Notes: generated by a model not told the origin, from the letters alone. A DNA stretch of 64,000 bases from Streptomyces sp. S3(2020) (GCF_013044505.1 NZ_JABERD010000022.1:1-64000), one strand, 5' to 3'; shown: positions 33,852 to 43,487, numbered from the stretch's first letter. Numbers and translations: made by a program.

Positions 33852-35105
33852 GTGACCATGCACTCGGCGACCCTGGCCATCAACGAGACCGTCCAGGCAC
33901 GCAGAGCGGCGGGCGAGAAGGTGCTGCACCTCGGCTTCGGCGAGGCCGGACTGCCGGTTCCCGACCACGTCGCCGACGTCCTGGCGAGGGCGGCGGGGCA
34001 CAACAGCTACGGCTCCGTCGTGGGCTCGTACGAGGTGCGCGAGGCCGCGGCGGGCTGGTTCGGCCGCAGGGGCCTGCCGACCGACGCCGGCCAGGTGCTG
34101 TTCGCCCCCGGCAGCAAGGCGCTGCTGTTCGCGCTGCTGGCGGCGCTGCCCGGCGATCTGGTGCTGCCCTGCCCGGCCTGGGTGAGCTACGCCGCCCAGG
34201 CGGCGATCGTGAACAAGCACGTCATCGACGTGCCCATCCCGGCCGAGTCCGGCGGCATTCCCGACCCCGCGCTCCTCGAACAGGCCCTCGTCCGCGCCCG
34301 GTCCGAAGGGGCGACTCCCGGGGTGCTCCTGCTGACGGTGCCGGACAACCCCACCGGCACCGTCGCCCGCGCGGAACACCTCCGCGAGGTCTGCGCCATC
34401 GCGGAGCGGCACGGCCTCACGGTCGTTTCCGACGAGATCTACGCCGAGCTGTGCCACGACGGCCGAGCCGCACCGAGCGCGACCTCGTACCTGCCCGAGC
34501 ACACCGTGGTCACCAGCGGCCTGAGCAAGTCGATGGCCCTGGGCGGCTGGCGGATCGGCTTCGCTCGGGTGCCGGACAACCCCTGGGGCGCCGCGCTGAT
34601 GCGCGACCTGACCGGGATCGCCAGCGAGGTGTGGTCGAGTCTGGCCGCCCCGATGCAGGTGGCGGCCGCGTATGTGCTCGGCGACCCCGTGGAGGTGACG
34701 GACCATGTCAGCGCCGCGCGCCGTCTCCATTCGGCAGTGGCCCACGCCGTGCACGGCGAGTTCGTCCAGGCCGGCGCTGTCTGCCGTGTCCCCCAGGCCG
34801 GCTTCTATCTCTACCCCGACTTCGAGCCGGTGCGCGCCGAGCTGAGCCGCCAGGGCATCACCTCTGGCGCGCAGTTGGCCTCCGCCCTTCTGGCGCGGCA
34901 CGGCGTGGGCGTACTGGCCGGCGAGGCCTTCGGCGACGAGGTCAGCGGTCTGCGTGCGCGCGTCGCCACCAGCCTGCTGTACGGCGAGTCGACCGAGGAG
35001 CGCTGGACGGCCCTGCACAGCGAGGACCCGGCGTCCCTGCCGTGGATCTCCGCGTCTTTGGACCATCTGCGCGAAGCCCTGACCGGCCTCACCCTCCGGG
35101 GCTGA
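33852..35105 (+). CDS. Class I/II PLP-dependent aminotransferase
   Basis: A 417-aa fold-type I aminotransferase with LHLGFGEAGLPVP, the pyridine-Tyr region NSYGSVVGSYEVREA, VPDNPTGTV, VVSDEIYAEL, the PLP Lys in SGLSKSMALGGWRIGF and the carboxylate Arg region near RARVATSLLYG. It resembles aspartate/aromatic aminotransferases of the AAT_I group. The GTG start is used because GAGGAGAG lies ~11 bases upstream; an ATG two codons later is an alternative. It is a monocistronic gene behind a heavily palindromic promoter, and 35106-35207 separates it from the convergent PucR-like gene. The substrate is unknown. Confidence 0.85.
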   Translation: MTMHSATLAINETVQARRAAGEKVLHLGFGEAGLPVPDHVADVLARAAGHNSYGSVVGSYEVREAAAGWFGRRGLPTDAGQVLFAPGSKALLFALLAALPGDLVLPCPAWVSYAAQAAIVNKHVIDVPIPAESGGIPDPALLEQALVRARSEGATPGVLLLTVPDNPTGTVARAEHLREVCAIAERHGLTVVSDEIYAELCHDGRAAPSATSYLPEHTVVTSGLSKSMALGGWRIGFARVPDNPWGAALMRDLTGIASEVWSSLAAPMQVAAAYVLGDPVEVTDHVSAARRLHSAVAHAVHGEFVQAGAVCRVPQAGFYLYPDFEPVRAELSRQGITSGAQLASALLARHGVGVLAGEAFGDEVSGLRARVATSLLYGESTEERWTALHSEDPASLPWISASLDHLREALTGLTLRG

Positions 35106-35207
35106 CGGCAGGAACACCGGCGACGGACGGGACAGCGATCAGGCTGCCGCGCTTCCCCTCGCCTGCGCCGCACACGGAATCGCGTCCGCCACCCGACATC
35201 CGGGCGC

Positions 35208-36332
35208 TCAGCACTCACCGGCCCCAAGGCCGCACAGCGCGTGAGCCGCCAGAGCGCTGCTCAGCGCGGTGAGCCCGAGGGAACCGTTCACCAGTTCCTG
35301 ACCCGTGAGTACCTCGATGCGGAGGCATCGCTGGTCGACGACGCCGGGGCGGAGGTTGAGGCGGTGCCCCGCCTTCACGCGGTCGCCGTGCGCGGCGATC
35401 ACCGCCGTGAGTGTCTGGAGCAGCGCCGGCCGGGACAGAACCGGTCCGATCATGCCGAGGAGGCGGGTCGCGACCGACGGCGTCGTCACCGCCGTGTACT
35501 CGACCAGCATGTCGCGCAACCGGTACACGCCCGGGTCGTAGAGGGCGGCGGCGAGGTCGAGGAGGACGTCGGCCCGCTCCCGGCACGCCGTCATCTCGGA
35601 CACGTCCCCCTGCTCCACCACCAGCCACCCGCCACCGAGTTCGGCATGCACCCGCTCCGCGATCGCCGAAGCGGCCGACGGCTCGCATCCCGGAATGATC
35701 ACATAGCCGCCGCCTCGGCCCAGCAGGCACAGAGTCCTCAGGCCGCCGTGCCGGTAGAAGGCCTCCTCCGCGCTCGCCGCCCCGACCCCGGACAGACGTA
35801 CCGCGACCAGCACGTGCGCCTCGGCGACGACATGCACCAACGACCCGTCCGAACGACCGCTGCCGAGCAGCGTCTTCATCACCTCGTGCTCCGCACGCGG
35901 TTGCGGCCCAGCAGCCGTCGCGCTGTCCCGGGCCCGCTCGTACTCGAACACGACCGCGGCAATGATCATCGACCCCAGGACCGCCGCACGCCGGGCGCAG
36001 TCGTCGACCGCCGCGCTGCCGAGCCGGGCGCCCTTCAGCACTTCGCTGAGGACGTCGTCCGTCGCCTCGTACAGCGAGTCGAGGAGGGGAGCGAGATCGG
36101 ACTCGCGGCGGGCCCACTGGCGTGCCACCCACTGCGATGTGCGCAACGCTCTGAACTCCCAGTCGTTCCCGTCCTCGAACGCGTCGAAGTACACGGGAAG
36201 GAACTCTGTGCTGAGCACCCGCCGCAGTCCCTCCCGCTGCGTCGGCAGCCCCCCGGCAGGCATCCGGATCGAGTTGAGCCGAGCGGCCGCACGTCTCGGC
36301 CCGAACTGGTCGCGAGGCGGCTGAGTCGGCAT
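35208..36332 (-). CDS. PucR/CdaR-like helix-turn-helix regulator
   Basis: The 374-aa protein has a C-terminal HTH of the PucR type, with LLQTLTAVIAAHGDRVKAGH followed by VVDQRCLRIEVLTG, and a long upstream GGDEF-like/ligand region. The start at 36332 is set by GGAGGAGA immediately upstream; the longer frame adds 44 residues with no family match. In the HTH the usual HRNTxxYRLxRIE becomes RPGVVDQRCLRIE, so the recognition helix is diverged. The N-terminal part (SEVLKGARLGSAAVDDCARR) resembles other Streptomyces PucR regulators. Its target is unknown; the gene is divergent from the LAL regulator across a 534-bp gap. Confidence 0.75.
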   Translation of the reverse strand: MPTQPPRDQFGPRRAAARLNSIRMPAGGLPTQREGLRRVLSTEFLPVYFDAFEDGNDWEFRALRTSQWVARQWARRESDLAPLLDSLYEATDDVLSEVLKGARLGSAAVDDCARRAAVLGSMIIAAVVFEYERARDSATAAGPQPRAEHEVMKTLLGSGRSDGSLVHVVAEAHVLVAVRLSGVGAASAEEAFYRHGGLRTLCLLGRGGGYVIIPGCEPSAASAIAERVHAELGGGWLVVEQGDVSEMTACRERADVLLDLAAALYDPGVYRLRDMLVEYTAVTTPSVATRLLGMIGPVLSRPALLQTLTAVIAAHGDRVKAGHRLNLRPGVVDQRCLRIEVLTGQELVNGSLGLTALSSALAAHALCGLGAGEC

Positions 36333-36578
36333 GTCTCCTCCAACGGTTACCGGACCGTGCAAACAACCGTCGCGTGGAGTACGGGAGTTGCTGGGCGACG
36401 GACGGTACGGCCCCCACTCCGGACGGCCAACCGCCCGGCCGTGCAGCACGGGCGCCGAAAGCATGACACCGGCGTCCCGGGTCCCGCGTCACGGCAAACC
36501 CTCAACTGTTCGGGCGTTCGTGGGTAAAGACATCGCTACGGCTCCGTCGTGGAGCGAACCGCGTCCCACACCTCGTGA

Positions 36579-36610
36579 GCCGGTCGTAAGGGATTCCCCT
36601 CATGACCGGC
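36579..36610. promoter_or_regulatory. Nested palindrome in PucR-LuxR divergent gap
   Basis: GCCGGTC (36579-36585) and GACCGGC (36604-36610) flank an inner GGGATTCCC palindrome. It sits mid-way in the 534-bp region 36333-36866, where no credible gene is seen. It could be a two-sided operator for one of the flanking regulators, or a transcription-stopping hairpin. Confidence 0.5.
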
Positions 36611-36866
36611 AGCGCCCGGCAGGCGCGTGAGCCGCGGGCGCGACAACGGTGTCCCGTGTCACATCAGCGGATGTATCGCCCGGGACCTGACCGGACAGCG
36701 GAGCTGATCGGATATGTTTGCGACGCGGCCAGTGCCGTAATCCGGCCGCCGGGAACAGACAGCGGTGGACCGAATCGGTCTGGTTGCGCCATCACAGCGA
36801 CAACGCTGAGCGGGTGGCCCCCCTCAGCACCCGTTCCCTCACCGGCACGACAGGCAGAGATACGGC

Positions 36867-39821
36867 ATGCGAAGCGTCCCGGACCCTCGCGACGAATCCG
36901 CAATCGTCGACAAGGCTTTCGCCCTCCTGCGGGCAGGTCGTGGGACCGGGCTGCTGATCACGGGTGCTCCGGGAGCCGGGCGTTCGACGTTCGTCGCGAA
37001 CCTCAGAGACCGCGCCCGTGGCATAGCGGCCTGCGCCTGGATAGCCCCCGTCGACGGTGCCTTCCCCACCTGGCTCCAAGGATGGCGGAGCGTGGCCTCG
37101 CAGTTGGCCGCGGAAAGGCCCGCGGGTCCCGCGGGCGAGCTCGCCGCATGGATGGCGGCGCAGCACACGGTGGCCGACCGTCAGCTCGTCGAACGAGTCG
37201 CCACCGCCTTGGAGATGGAGGCCGCGGCAGGGCCCATCGCCCTGTTCCTCGATGACGCCCACCGGGCCGAGGCCGTGTCCGCGTGCCTCGTGGACCGGCT
37301 GCTGGACGCCGCCGAGCGCTCCCCCGTACTGGTGGGCATCTCCGTGGAGATGCCCACCGAGGACACCGGGACGCCCGCGTGGTACCGGTGGCGCGGCCAC
37401 CCGCAGACCTCTGTGGTCGAGTTGAGCCCCCTCGGGGACTCCGACATCCAGACGCTCGTCCGGCGGACCGCGCCCACGGCGCTGTCGCCGGACACCGAAC
37501 GTGAGATCGTCCGAGTGGCTCGGGGCAATCCCCGGCTGGCCCGTGAACTGGCCGCGCGCGAAGCACTGGCGCAGAACTCGACACGGGCCCCTGCCACCGG
37601 GCATCCGCCGACGGACGGCCTGGCGCGCCGGATGGTCATCGCATGCGAGCACGGAGGTGTTCTCGCCACACTCGCCGCCGCCGGGCGCGACATCTCACGG
37701 TCATTGCTGGCCCGGGCCGTGGTGCACTCGGCGGAGACCGTGTCCGAGGTGCTCGACCGAGCGGTCGCAGCCGGGATCGTCACTGTCCGGGGCGGTCCGG
37801 ACCGGCCTTCGGCGCGGTTCAGTCACTCCATGTTCGCTGAAGTGGCCCTGGCGCTGCCCAGCCCAGAGCGCCTGGTGCGGGTACGTGCCTCTCTGGTCCA
37901 GGCCCTGACCGAGGCGGATCCGAACGACCTGGCGGACTGGACACCACCGGAAATCGCCTCCCACTTCATCGGCGTCCGGGATCTCTCGGCAACCGCGGTC
38001 TCCTGGTCTCTGCGGGCCGCGCTGTGGTGCGAGTCCGAGAGGCGCCCTCAGGAGGCGGTCGACTTCGCCGCGTACGGCCTTCTGTGCGGGCCCGGCCACA
38101 TCGAACGGTACTGGCTGCTCAGGGTGCTCGGCCGGTGCGCGGACCGCACCGGGGATCACCTGACAGCCACCCGGACCCTCTCCGAAGCCGTGGGCACGGC
38201 GCGGGCCATGGCCAACGACGACCTGTTCGCCGAGGCCGTGGCGGACCTCGCCGCCGCCACCCGGGTTCCGGAACTGGCGGACCGGTCCTTCACGGACCTG
38301 GTCCCCCTGCTCCGCGCGGCGATGAACGCCTGTTCCACGGAGAGTCCGGCGACAGCGGCTCGCCTGCGAGCCCTGACGGCGGAAACATCCCATTTCGACG
38401 ACTTCCCGTCCGCCCTCGCGCTCGCCGACGATGCGGCCCGCACGGTACTGGAACACCAGGAGGTATCCCGCCCCGTGGCGGCGCATGTCCTGGCGACCGG
38501 CGCGATGATCCACAGCCGTCCGCAGGGATGGGACCGAGCGCTGCTGCTCGCGGGCGAGGCACCGGATGCCGACTCGGCACCGGCGCTCAGGCGGATGATC
38601 CCCGCCTCGACCGCCCTCTGCCTCGCCCGCGGTGACGCCGACGAGCTGGCGGCTCTGGAAGCCAAGTTCGCGGCCCTGCTCGAGTCGGTCCCCGACGTCC
38701 GGGCCGGTGGCGAGCTGGAACTGTTGCGGGCCACCCGTGCCCTGCTGTCCGGCAAGCAGGACGCGTTGGTGCGGGCGCTGCGCGCGCTGCCCCCGGCCCT
38801 CTCCGAGCAGGAGCGCATCATGCCCGCGGCCATGGTGATGACCTGGACCGCCCACACCGGCCGCCCTCTGGACATCGACCCGTCGTCCGTCCGCGCTCCC
38901 GAGGACCTGGCCACGCCGCTCGCGACATTGTGGGCGAGTACCGAAGCGGTGCTGGCGGCGTCGGCGGGTGACCCGGACGCGATGCGCGGGATGAGCGCCC
39001 TCTGCGCGGCCTTCCGTCGAGCCGGGCCGCCCGGGCAGGGCCCCACGTGGTCCCACGAGATGGCGGTACGTGCCCAGGCCGCCTCCTTGGCCGGCGACAC
39101 GGCACTGTGCCGAAGCGTGTGCGACGCCCTGAGCGCCTACAACGACGAGTTCGCCGTGTTCTCCTCGTACCTCCCTATCGCCCCGGTCGGCTGGCTCGTC
39201 GCCGAACCGCTGCGGCATCTCGGGGATTTCCCGGCTGCCTACGACGCCAACGTGAAGGCTGAGCAGGTGAGTCGCAGGCTCGGTGCCCGCTGGTGGATCG
39301 CCCGGTGCCTCCTCCAGCGGGCCCGTCTGTTCGTCGGCCACGAACCGGACGTCTTGGACGGCAAGGGCTCGGCCGTCGTGCACGGCGCGCTCGACGAGGC
39401 GCTTCAGATCGCGCGCGATCTCGACTCCGCCCGGCTGTTCGAGGAGGCCACACGGCTGCGGTCGCGCATCGGCATGGCCGGCGAGAGCGAGGGACTCCTC
39501 ACCCTGGCGGCGCACGGACAGCGGTACCGAACGGTCGACGTCCCGGCCACCACGTCGACGTCCCAGGCATCCGACCCGGATCGCCTGACCACCCGCGAAC
39601 TGGACGTGTTCCGCCTCGCTGCGACCGGCATGCGGAACCGGGACATCGCCGCGACTCTGCATCTCAGTGTGTCGACCGTCGAGCGCCACTGCACGAGCGT
39701 CTACCGGAAGCTGGACGTGCGGAACAGGGCTCAGGCGCTCGGAATCCTGGTGGGTTGGGGGGACCTACCCGGGACACCCGAGAGGAGTGCGGGGGCCGGT
39801 CACCGGCGGCCGCCTCCGTGA
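36867..39821 (+). CDS. LuxR-family ATP-binding regulator (LAL type)
   Basis: The 984-aa regulator has an N-terminal AAA-like NTPase (~1-300), a long alpha-helical middle of TPR-like character, and a C-terminal LuxR HTH (~905-965) with LTTRELDVFRLAATGMRNRD and LHLSVSTVERHCTSVYRKL. Walker A reads GAPGAGRST, with Arg in place of the usual Lys, while Walker B (LFLDDAH) is intact. LAL proteins usually activate sugar or antibiotic genes in response to nucleotide and ligand. It lies in a regulator-rich block and its end overlaps the sigma/lectin gene by 22 nt, tail-to-tail. Confidence 0.85.
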   Translation: MRSVPDPRDESAIVDKAFALLRAGRGTGLLITGAPGAGRSTFVANLRDRARGIAACAWIAPVDGAFPTWLQGWRSVASQLAAERPAGPAGELAAWMAAQHTVADRQLVERVATALEMEAAAGPIALFLDDAHRAEAVSACLVDRLLDAAERSPVLVGISVEMPTEDTGTPAWYRWRGHPQTSVVELSPLGDSDIQTLVRRTAPTALSPDTEREIVRVARGNPRLARELAAREALAQNSTRAPATGHPPTDGLARRMVIACEHGGVLATLAAAGRDISRSLLARAVVHSAETVSEVLDRAVAAGIVTVRGGPDRPSARFSHSMFAEVALALPSPERLVRVRASLVQALTEADPNDLADWTPPEIASHFIGVRDLSATAVSWSLRAALWCESERRPQEAVDFAAYGLLCGPGHIERYWLLRVLGRCADRTGDHLTATRTLSEAVGTARAMANDDLFAEAVADLAAATRVPELADRSFTDLVPLLRAAMNACSTESPATAARLRALTAETSHFDDFPSALALADDAARTVLEHQEVSRPVAAHVLATGAMIHSRPQGWDRALLLAGEAPDADSAPALRRMIPASTALCLARGDADELAALEAKFAALLESVPDVRAGGELELLRATRALLSGKQDALVRALRALPPALSEQERIMPAAMVMTWTAHTGRPLDIDPSSVRAPEDLATPLATLWASTEAVLAASAGDPDAMRGMSALCAAFRRAGPPGQGPTWSHEMAVRAQAASLAGDTALCRSVCDALSAYNDEFAVFSSYLPIAPVGWLVAEPLRHLGDFPAAYDANVKAEQVSRRLGARWWIARCLLQRARLFVGHEPDVLDGKGSAVVHGALDEALQIARDLDSARLFEEATRLRSRIGMAGESEGLLTLAAHGQRYRTVDVPATTSTSQASDPDRLTTRELDVFRLAATGMRNRDIAATLHLSVSTVERHCTSVYRKLDVRNRAQALGILVGWGDLPGTPERSAGAGHRRPPP

Positions 39822-41614
39822 TGGCCTCCGCGTCCGTCTCCGTCGCCGTACCCTCCGTCGCTGTCGCATTCGTAGTACGACGAGCAGACGGTTGCCGCAG
39901 GGGCCGATGCGGAGTTGCTTGGCGCCGGAGAGGTCGGGGTCACGGAGACCGTGGGTTCCGGAGACGTTGTCGGTGACGGCGTCTTGGACGGACTCAGGGA
40001 AGCTCGGGCTTCGCCGTCAGCGCCCCAGCTGAGAGATCTCAGCTCCAGGGAGGGCTGAGACGCGTCGAGGGTCCAGCGCTGCGTGTCACCACCGTCCCTC
40101 GTCTTGAGGACCAGATCCGACTTGCCCTCGGCGGCGACGGGCGCGAGAGCCAGTTTCGAGTTCCAGCGGGGCAGCACTGTGCCTTCAAGGGTGAAGTCGT
40201 AGCGCACCGCCTTGGCCTTGCGATCGGTGACGCCCGTGCAGGGTGCCAGTCGGATCGAGTACTTGAGGCTGGAGTCGAGGCAGAGGTCGGGATCGGCCAG
40301 GTTGCGCATCAACCCGTCGAACTCGTACGACCATTGCTGGCTCGCCTCGGAAGAGCAGTCGGTCAACCCGACCTCGGTGCCCGCCACCGGCTCCTTGCCC
40401 TTGATGCCGACACAGAGCCCGCTCTCCATGTTGCGCAACCTGCCCACGAGGGCGCCCGAAGAATCGCCACCACCGATCCCGGACGGTTGCTCTCCCGGTC
40501 CCGGGCTTGAGTCGATCGCGGACTCGTCAGAGGGCTCCGTACCGCTCTCGACCGTCCGGTCGGTGTCGGACAGGACCGACCACAGGACGACGGTGCTCAG
40601 CGTGAGAGCACTCACCATCAACACCCCCAGGGCCAGATTCCGGCGCCGTCGACGGTCCCGTTGGGCCTGACGTGTCACTGCCCGCGAGGTCGTGTTCCGG
40701 TCGTCGGTCGGCGCCGGGTCCGGAGCCCGCTCGGCGGGGTATGTGACGGCCGTTGCGGCCGGCTCCTGCTCGACGACGTCCCCGCGCCGTCTCGGCCGGC
40801 CCTCCAGATACTCGCGTGCGCCCCACCCGAGTACCGCTTCGGCCAGAGGAAGCCCGAGGGAACCGTTGAACCGCTCCAGTTCGTGGGCTGCGAGGCGGCA
40901 GTACGCACAGCGTGCCAAGTGAGACCGCAGATCGGGATCGATGTCGACTCCGCCGCGCCGGAAGGTGACGTCGAGCATTCGGTTGTAGCGTCGGCACTCC
41001 TCCGCGGAAGCGGACTCACGGTGTGCCGTGACACAGCCGCCCCGCAGCTGCTCCCGAGCCCGGTCAAGCTCGACACGCGCCTCTTCCATGTCCATGCCGA
41101 GCAGTTCGGCAGGTATCTCCAGCGGCTCGGCATCGACCTCCGTGTGCCACAGCAGACAGCGGCCAGGTTCTGGTAGCTGCCGGAACGCCCGTGCCAGCAA
41201 ACGCCGTTGGTCCAGGGGAAGCAGCCGCGCCGCGGCACGACTGCGGCCGTCGCTATGCGAGAGCAAGTCTGGGTGGAGCATCTTCCGCCTGTGATCGCCA
41301 TCCCATTCGGCGGCGATCCGGCGTACCGCGACGAGAAGTTGCGGCCTCCAGGCCTCAGTGGGACCGGCCTGCCGCAACGATTCCCCGAACAGCCTCGTAA
41401 AGGCTGCCGAGGTGAGTATTCCTGCCGCCCGTGTGCCACTGGCACACAGGCACGCATAGGCGAACACCGCTTCCCAGTGCCGATCCAACAGTTCACCAAC
41501 GGGATAGTGGCCGGGCCTCTTTGTCGAGCACTTCTTCAGTTCGGCTGCGAGTTGCTCATCTGCGACACCGAACAAGTGCACGAGAGTGGGGGGTGACAGG
41601 GCCGCGTCATCCAC
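39800..41614 (-). CDS. Sigma-like protein fused to zinc-finger, membrane helix and ricin lectin
   Basis: The 604-aa protein has four parts. Residues ~40-195 resemble ECF sigma regions 2 and 4 (LLDRHWEAVFAYA, AFTRLFGESL; LPEPGRCLLWHTEV, LDRAREQLR). Residues 207-239 have an anti-sigma-like zinc pattern, C207-x24-H232-x3-C236-x2-C239. A helix at ~326-348 (NLALGVLMVSALTLSTVVLW) crosses the membrane. Outside it, ~390-520 is a ricin-type lectin (SQQWSYE, TQRWTLD), then a Ser/Pro/Thr tail and a Gly/His-rich end. It may be a tethered carbohydrate-sensing regulator. The GTG at 41614 has GAGAGG upstream; the in-frame ATG at 41815 adds 67 residues unlike the family. Confidence 0.75.
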   Translation of the reverse strand: MDDAALSPPTLVHLFGVADEQLAAELKKCSTKRPGHYPVGELLDRHWEAVFAYACLCASGTRAAGILTSAAFTRLFGESLRQAGPTEAWRPQLLVAVRRIAAEWDGDHRRKMLHPDLLSHSDGRSRAAARLLPLDQRRLLARAFRQLPEPGRCLLWHTEVDAEPLEIPAELLGMDMEEARVELDRAREQLRGGCVTAHRESASAEECRRYNRMLDVTFRRGGVDIDPDLRSHLARCAYCRLAAHELERFNGSLGLPLAEAVLGWGAREYLEGRPRRRGDVVEQEPAATAVTYPAERAPDPAPTDDRNTTSRAVTRQAQRDRRRRRNLALGVLMVSALTLSTVVLWSVLSDTDRTVESGTEPSDESAIDSSPGPGEQPSGIGGGDSSGALVGRLRNMESGLCVGIKGKEPVAGTEVGLTDCSSEASQQWSYEFDGLMRNLADPDLCLDSSLKYSIRLAPCTGVTDRKAKAVRYDFTLEGTVLPRWNSKLALAPVAAEGKSDLVLKTRDGGDTQRWTLDASQPSLELRSLSWGADGEARASLSPSKTPSPTTSPEPTVSVTPTSPAPSNSASAPAATVCSSYYECDSDGGYGDGDGRGGHHGGGRR

Positions 41615-41940
41615 GTTCGAATTCCTCTCACGACAACGCAGTAATTGGTCCACACCAAGCGGCATGCAACTCCCGCAGGCTCGCCGAGGTGGCCGCGAGC
41701 TGCGGATCCCTCGACCGCTCTTTCGGAACGCGGCGGCCGACCGGCTCGCCGGCACGCACAGTAGAGGGACAGGAGTTTGATTGCAGGCCAACAGGCACAC
41801 CTTTACACGTGCCATCGAACCCGAACAAGCAGTATTGGCATCTTGCTCGTTCCGTTATCACCACGGAGATTGACGACGTATCAGGGAAACTGACAACCCG
41901 GATTCCTGGTTCTCGAGACAAGGATTCCACAACGACTTCA

Positions 41941-41961
41941 AACGTGAACTCGGCTCACGTT
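41941..41961. promoter_or_regulatory. 21-bp palindrome upstream of sigma/lectin gene
   Basis: AACGTGA-N7-TCACGTT is a perfect inverted repeat in a comparatively AT-rich part of the 514-bp gap 41615-42128. It lies 327 bp before the sigma/lectin start. No gene is credible in the gap. It has the size of a dimeric repressor site, but the matching regulator is unknown. Confidence 0.5.
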
Positions 41962-42090
41962 AGCGGCGATTGACACCCGCATTTCAGAGCAGTAGGTGCC
42001 GCAATCCACGCGCCAAACGGTGCCGCGGCACCCCTTTCAGTCCCGTCGGCACCTTGGCATATCCAGGCTCCCCGCAAAGCTGAGCGCTCT

Positions 42091-42112
42091 CGCGCCTCTC
42101 CGCCGAGGCGCG
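42091..42112 (-). terminator. Terminator after the MFS gene
   Basis: CGCGCCTC (42091-42098) pairs perfectly with GAGGCGCG (42105-42112) around a 6-nt loop. It begins 17 bp past the MFS stop on the leftward strand. Confidence 0.75.
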
Positions 42113-42128
42113 GGGAAGCCTCACAGGA

Positions 42129-43487
42129 TCACCCTCGTGAGGCGCGCGCCGCCCTCGCCAGGTCCATGTCCGTCGTCTCCGGTGCGAGCCACTGCGACAC
42201 CAGGCCGCCCAGGGCTAGCACACCGGCACCGATCAGGAGCACGAACTCCGCGCCGAAACGGTCCAGGCCCATCGGCAGCAGGAAGGTGCCGATCGCCGCT
42301 CCGATCCGGCTCATCGCCGTCGCGAAGCCGACGCCGGTGGTGCGCAGGGAGGTGGGGAAGACCTCCAGCGGGTAGATCGCGGTCAGGGCGCTGGAGGCCG
42401 CGTTCAGGAAGATGAAGAACAGGAAGCCGCCCACGATGACGGGCGTGGAGGACGGCCACGCCGCGACCAGGGCGAGACAGCCCGCCGTGATCCAGAAGGG
42501 CGGGATCAGCAGTTTGCGGCGTCCGATGCGGTCCACGACCAGGCAGCCCACGGTCACGCCCGCCACCGCGGTGAAGGAGTAGACGAGGAGGGCCGCGACC
42601 GCGTTGTCGCCCATGTTCAGCGCCTCGAACACCTGGGTCCAGAAGGTGCCGATCGCGAAGTACGGCAGCACCAGCGCGGCCCAGAAGACACTGGCGAACA
42701 CAGTGCTGCGCAGATGCTTACGGCTGAACAGGGCACGGAAGCCCTCACGGTGGCTCTCCCGGCGCTCGTCCAGCTCGGCGTCGATGTCGACCTCGATGCC
42801 GTACTTGGCGATCAGCGCCTCCGCCTCCTCCCGGCGGCCACGGCTCAGCAGCCAGCGCGCCGACTCCGGAACCCCGCCGCGCAGGGCCACACAGACCACG
42901 GCGATCACGGCACTGCTGGCCAGCGACCAGCGCCAGCCGCCGTCGACGTCCGCGAACAGGGCGCCGACCACGGTGGCGACCGCGTAGCCGACGTACCAGC
43001 TGATCTCCAGGCTGGCCAGCAGACGGCCACGGCCCTTGCGGGGCGCGTACTCGGACAGCAGCGGGGCGCCGATCGCGTACTCGCCGCCGATGGCCACGCC
43101 CATCACCAGGCGGATGAGGAAGAGTTGCAGGCCGTCCGCGACGAAGAACTGGAGCACCGAGCCGATCAGGAAGATCAGCATGTCGAGGAGGAAGACCGGG
43201 CGCCGCCCGTAGCGGTCGGCGAGGCGTCCGAAGATCGGGCCTCCGAAGAAGATGCCGATCAACGGTGAGGCGCCGACGAGTCCCTCCATGAGGGTGGAGA
43301 GGTGCAGGTCGGTGGTGAGCGCGGCCATGGCCATGCCGATGCCGCCGATGATGTAGCCGTCGATGCCCTGGCCTATCTGAGTGGCCAGCTTCAGTTTGGT
43401 GTGCAGTCGGCGGCGATCACGCTCGCGGGCCGCGTCGGCGGTGGGTGAAGTGCCGGTCGGATCCTGGGTCGCAGGCGTCGTTGCCAT
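42129..43487 (-). CDS. MFS sugar/acid porter
   Basis: A 452-aa major-facilitator protein with about 12 membrane helices. Sugar-porter signatures are GRLADRYGRRP between helices 2 and 3, PESARWLLSRGR in the central loop and the second VDRIGRRKLL motif between helices 8 and 9. An acidic-basic hydrophilic N-terminus of ~35 residues precedes helix 1. It is the last gene of a leftward aldehyde dehydrogenase-MFS unit and probably imports the sugar acid or related solute degraded by the divergent genes. The ATG has AAGGA upstream. Confidence 0.88.
   Translation of the reverse strand: MATTPATQDPTGTSPTADAARERDRRRLHTKLKLATQIGQGIDGYIIGGIGMAMAALTTDLHLSTLMEGLVGASPLIGIFFGGPIFGRLADRYGRRPVFLLDMLIFLIGSVLQFFVADGLQLFLIRLVMGVAIGGEYAIGAPLLSEYAPRKGRGRLLASLEISWYVGYAVATVVGALFADVDGGWRWSLASSAVIAVVCVALRGGVPESARWLLSRGRREEAEALIAKYGIEVDIDAELDERRESHREGFRALFSRKHLRSTVFASVFWAALVLPYFAIGTFWTQVFEALNMGDNAVAALLVYSFTAVAGVTVGCLVVDRIGRRKLLIPPFWITAGCLALVAAWPSSTPVIVGGFLFFIFLNAASSALTAIYPLEVFPTSLRTTGVGFATAMSRIGAAIGTFLLPMGLDRFGAEFVLLIGAGVLALGGLVSQWLAPETTDMDLARAARASRG

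Noticed and set aside
36602-37255. 217-aa frame in the PucR-LuxR gap
   Set aside because: The second half overlaps the start of the LAL regulator in another frame, composition is Arg/Pro-rich and no family pattern is seen.
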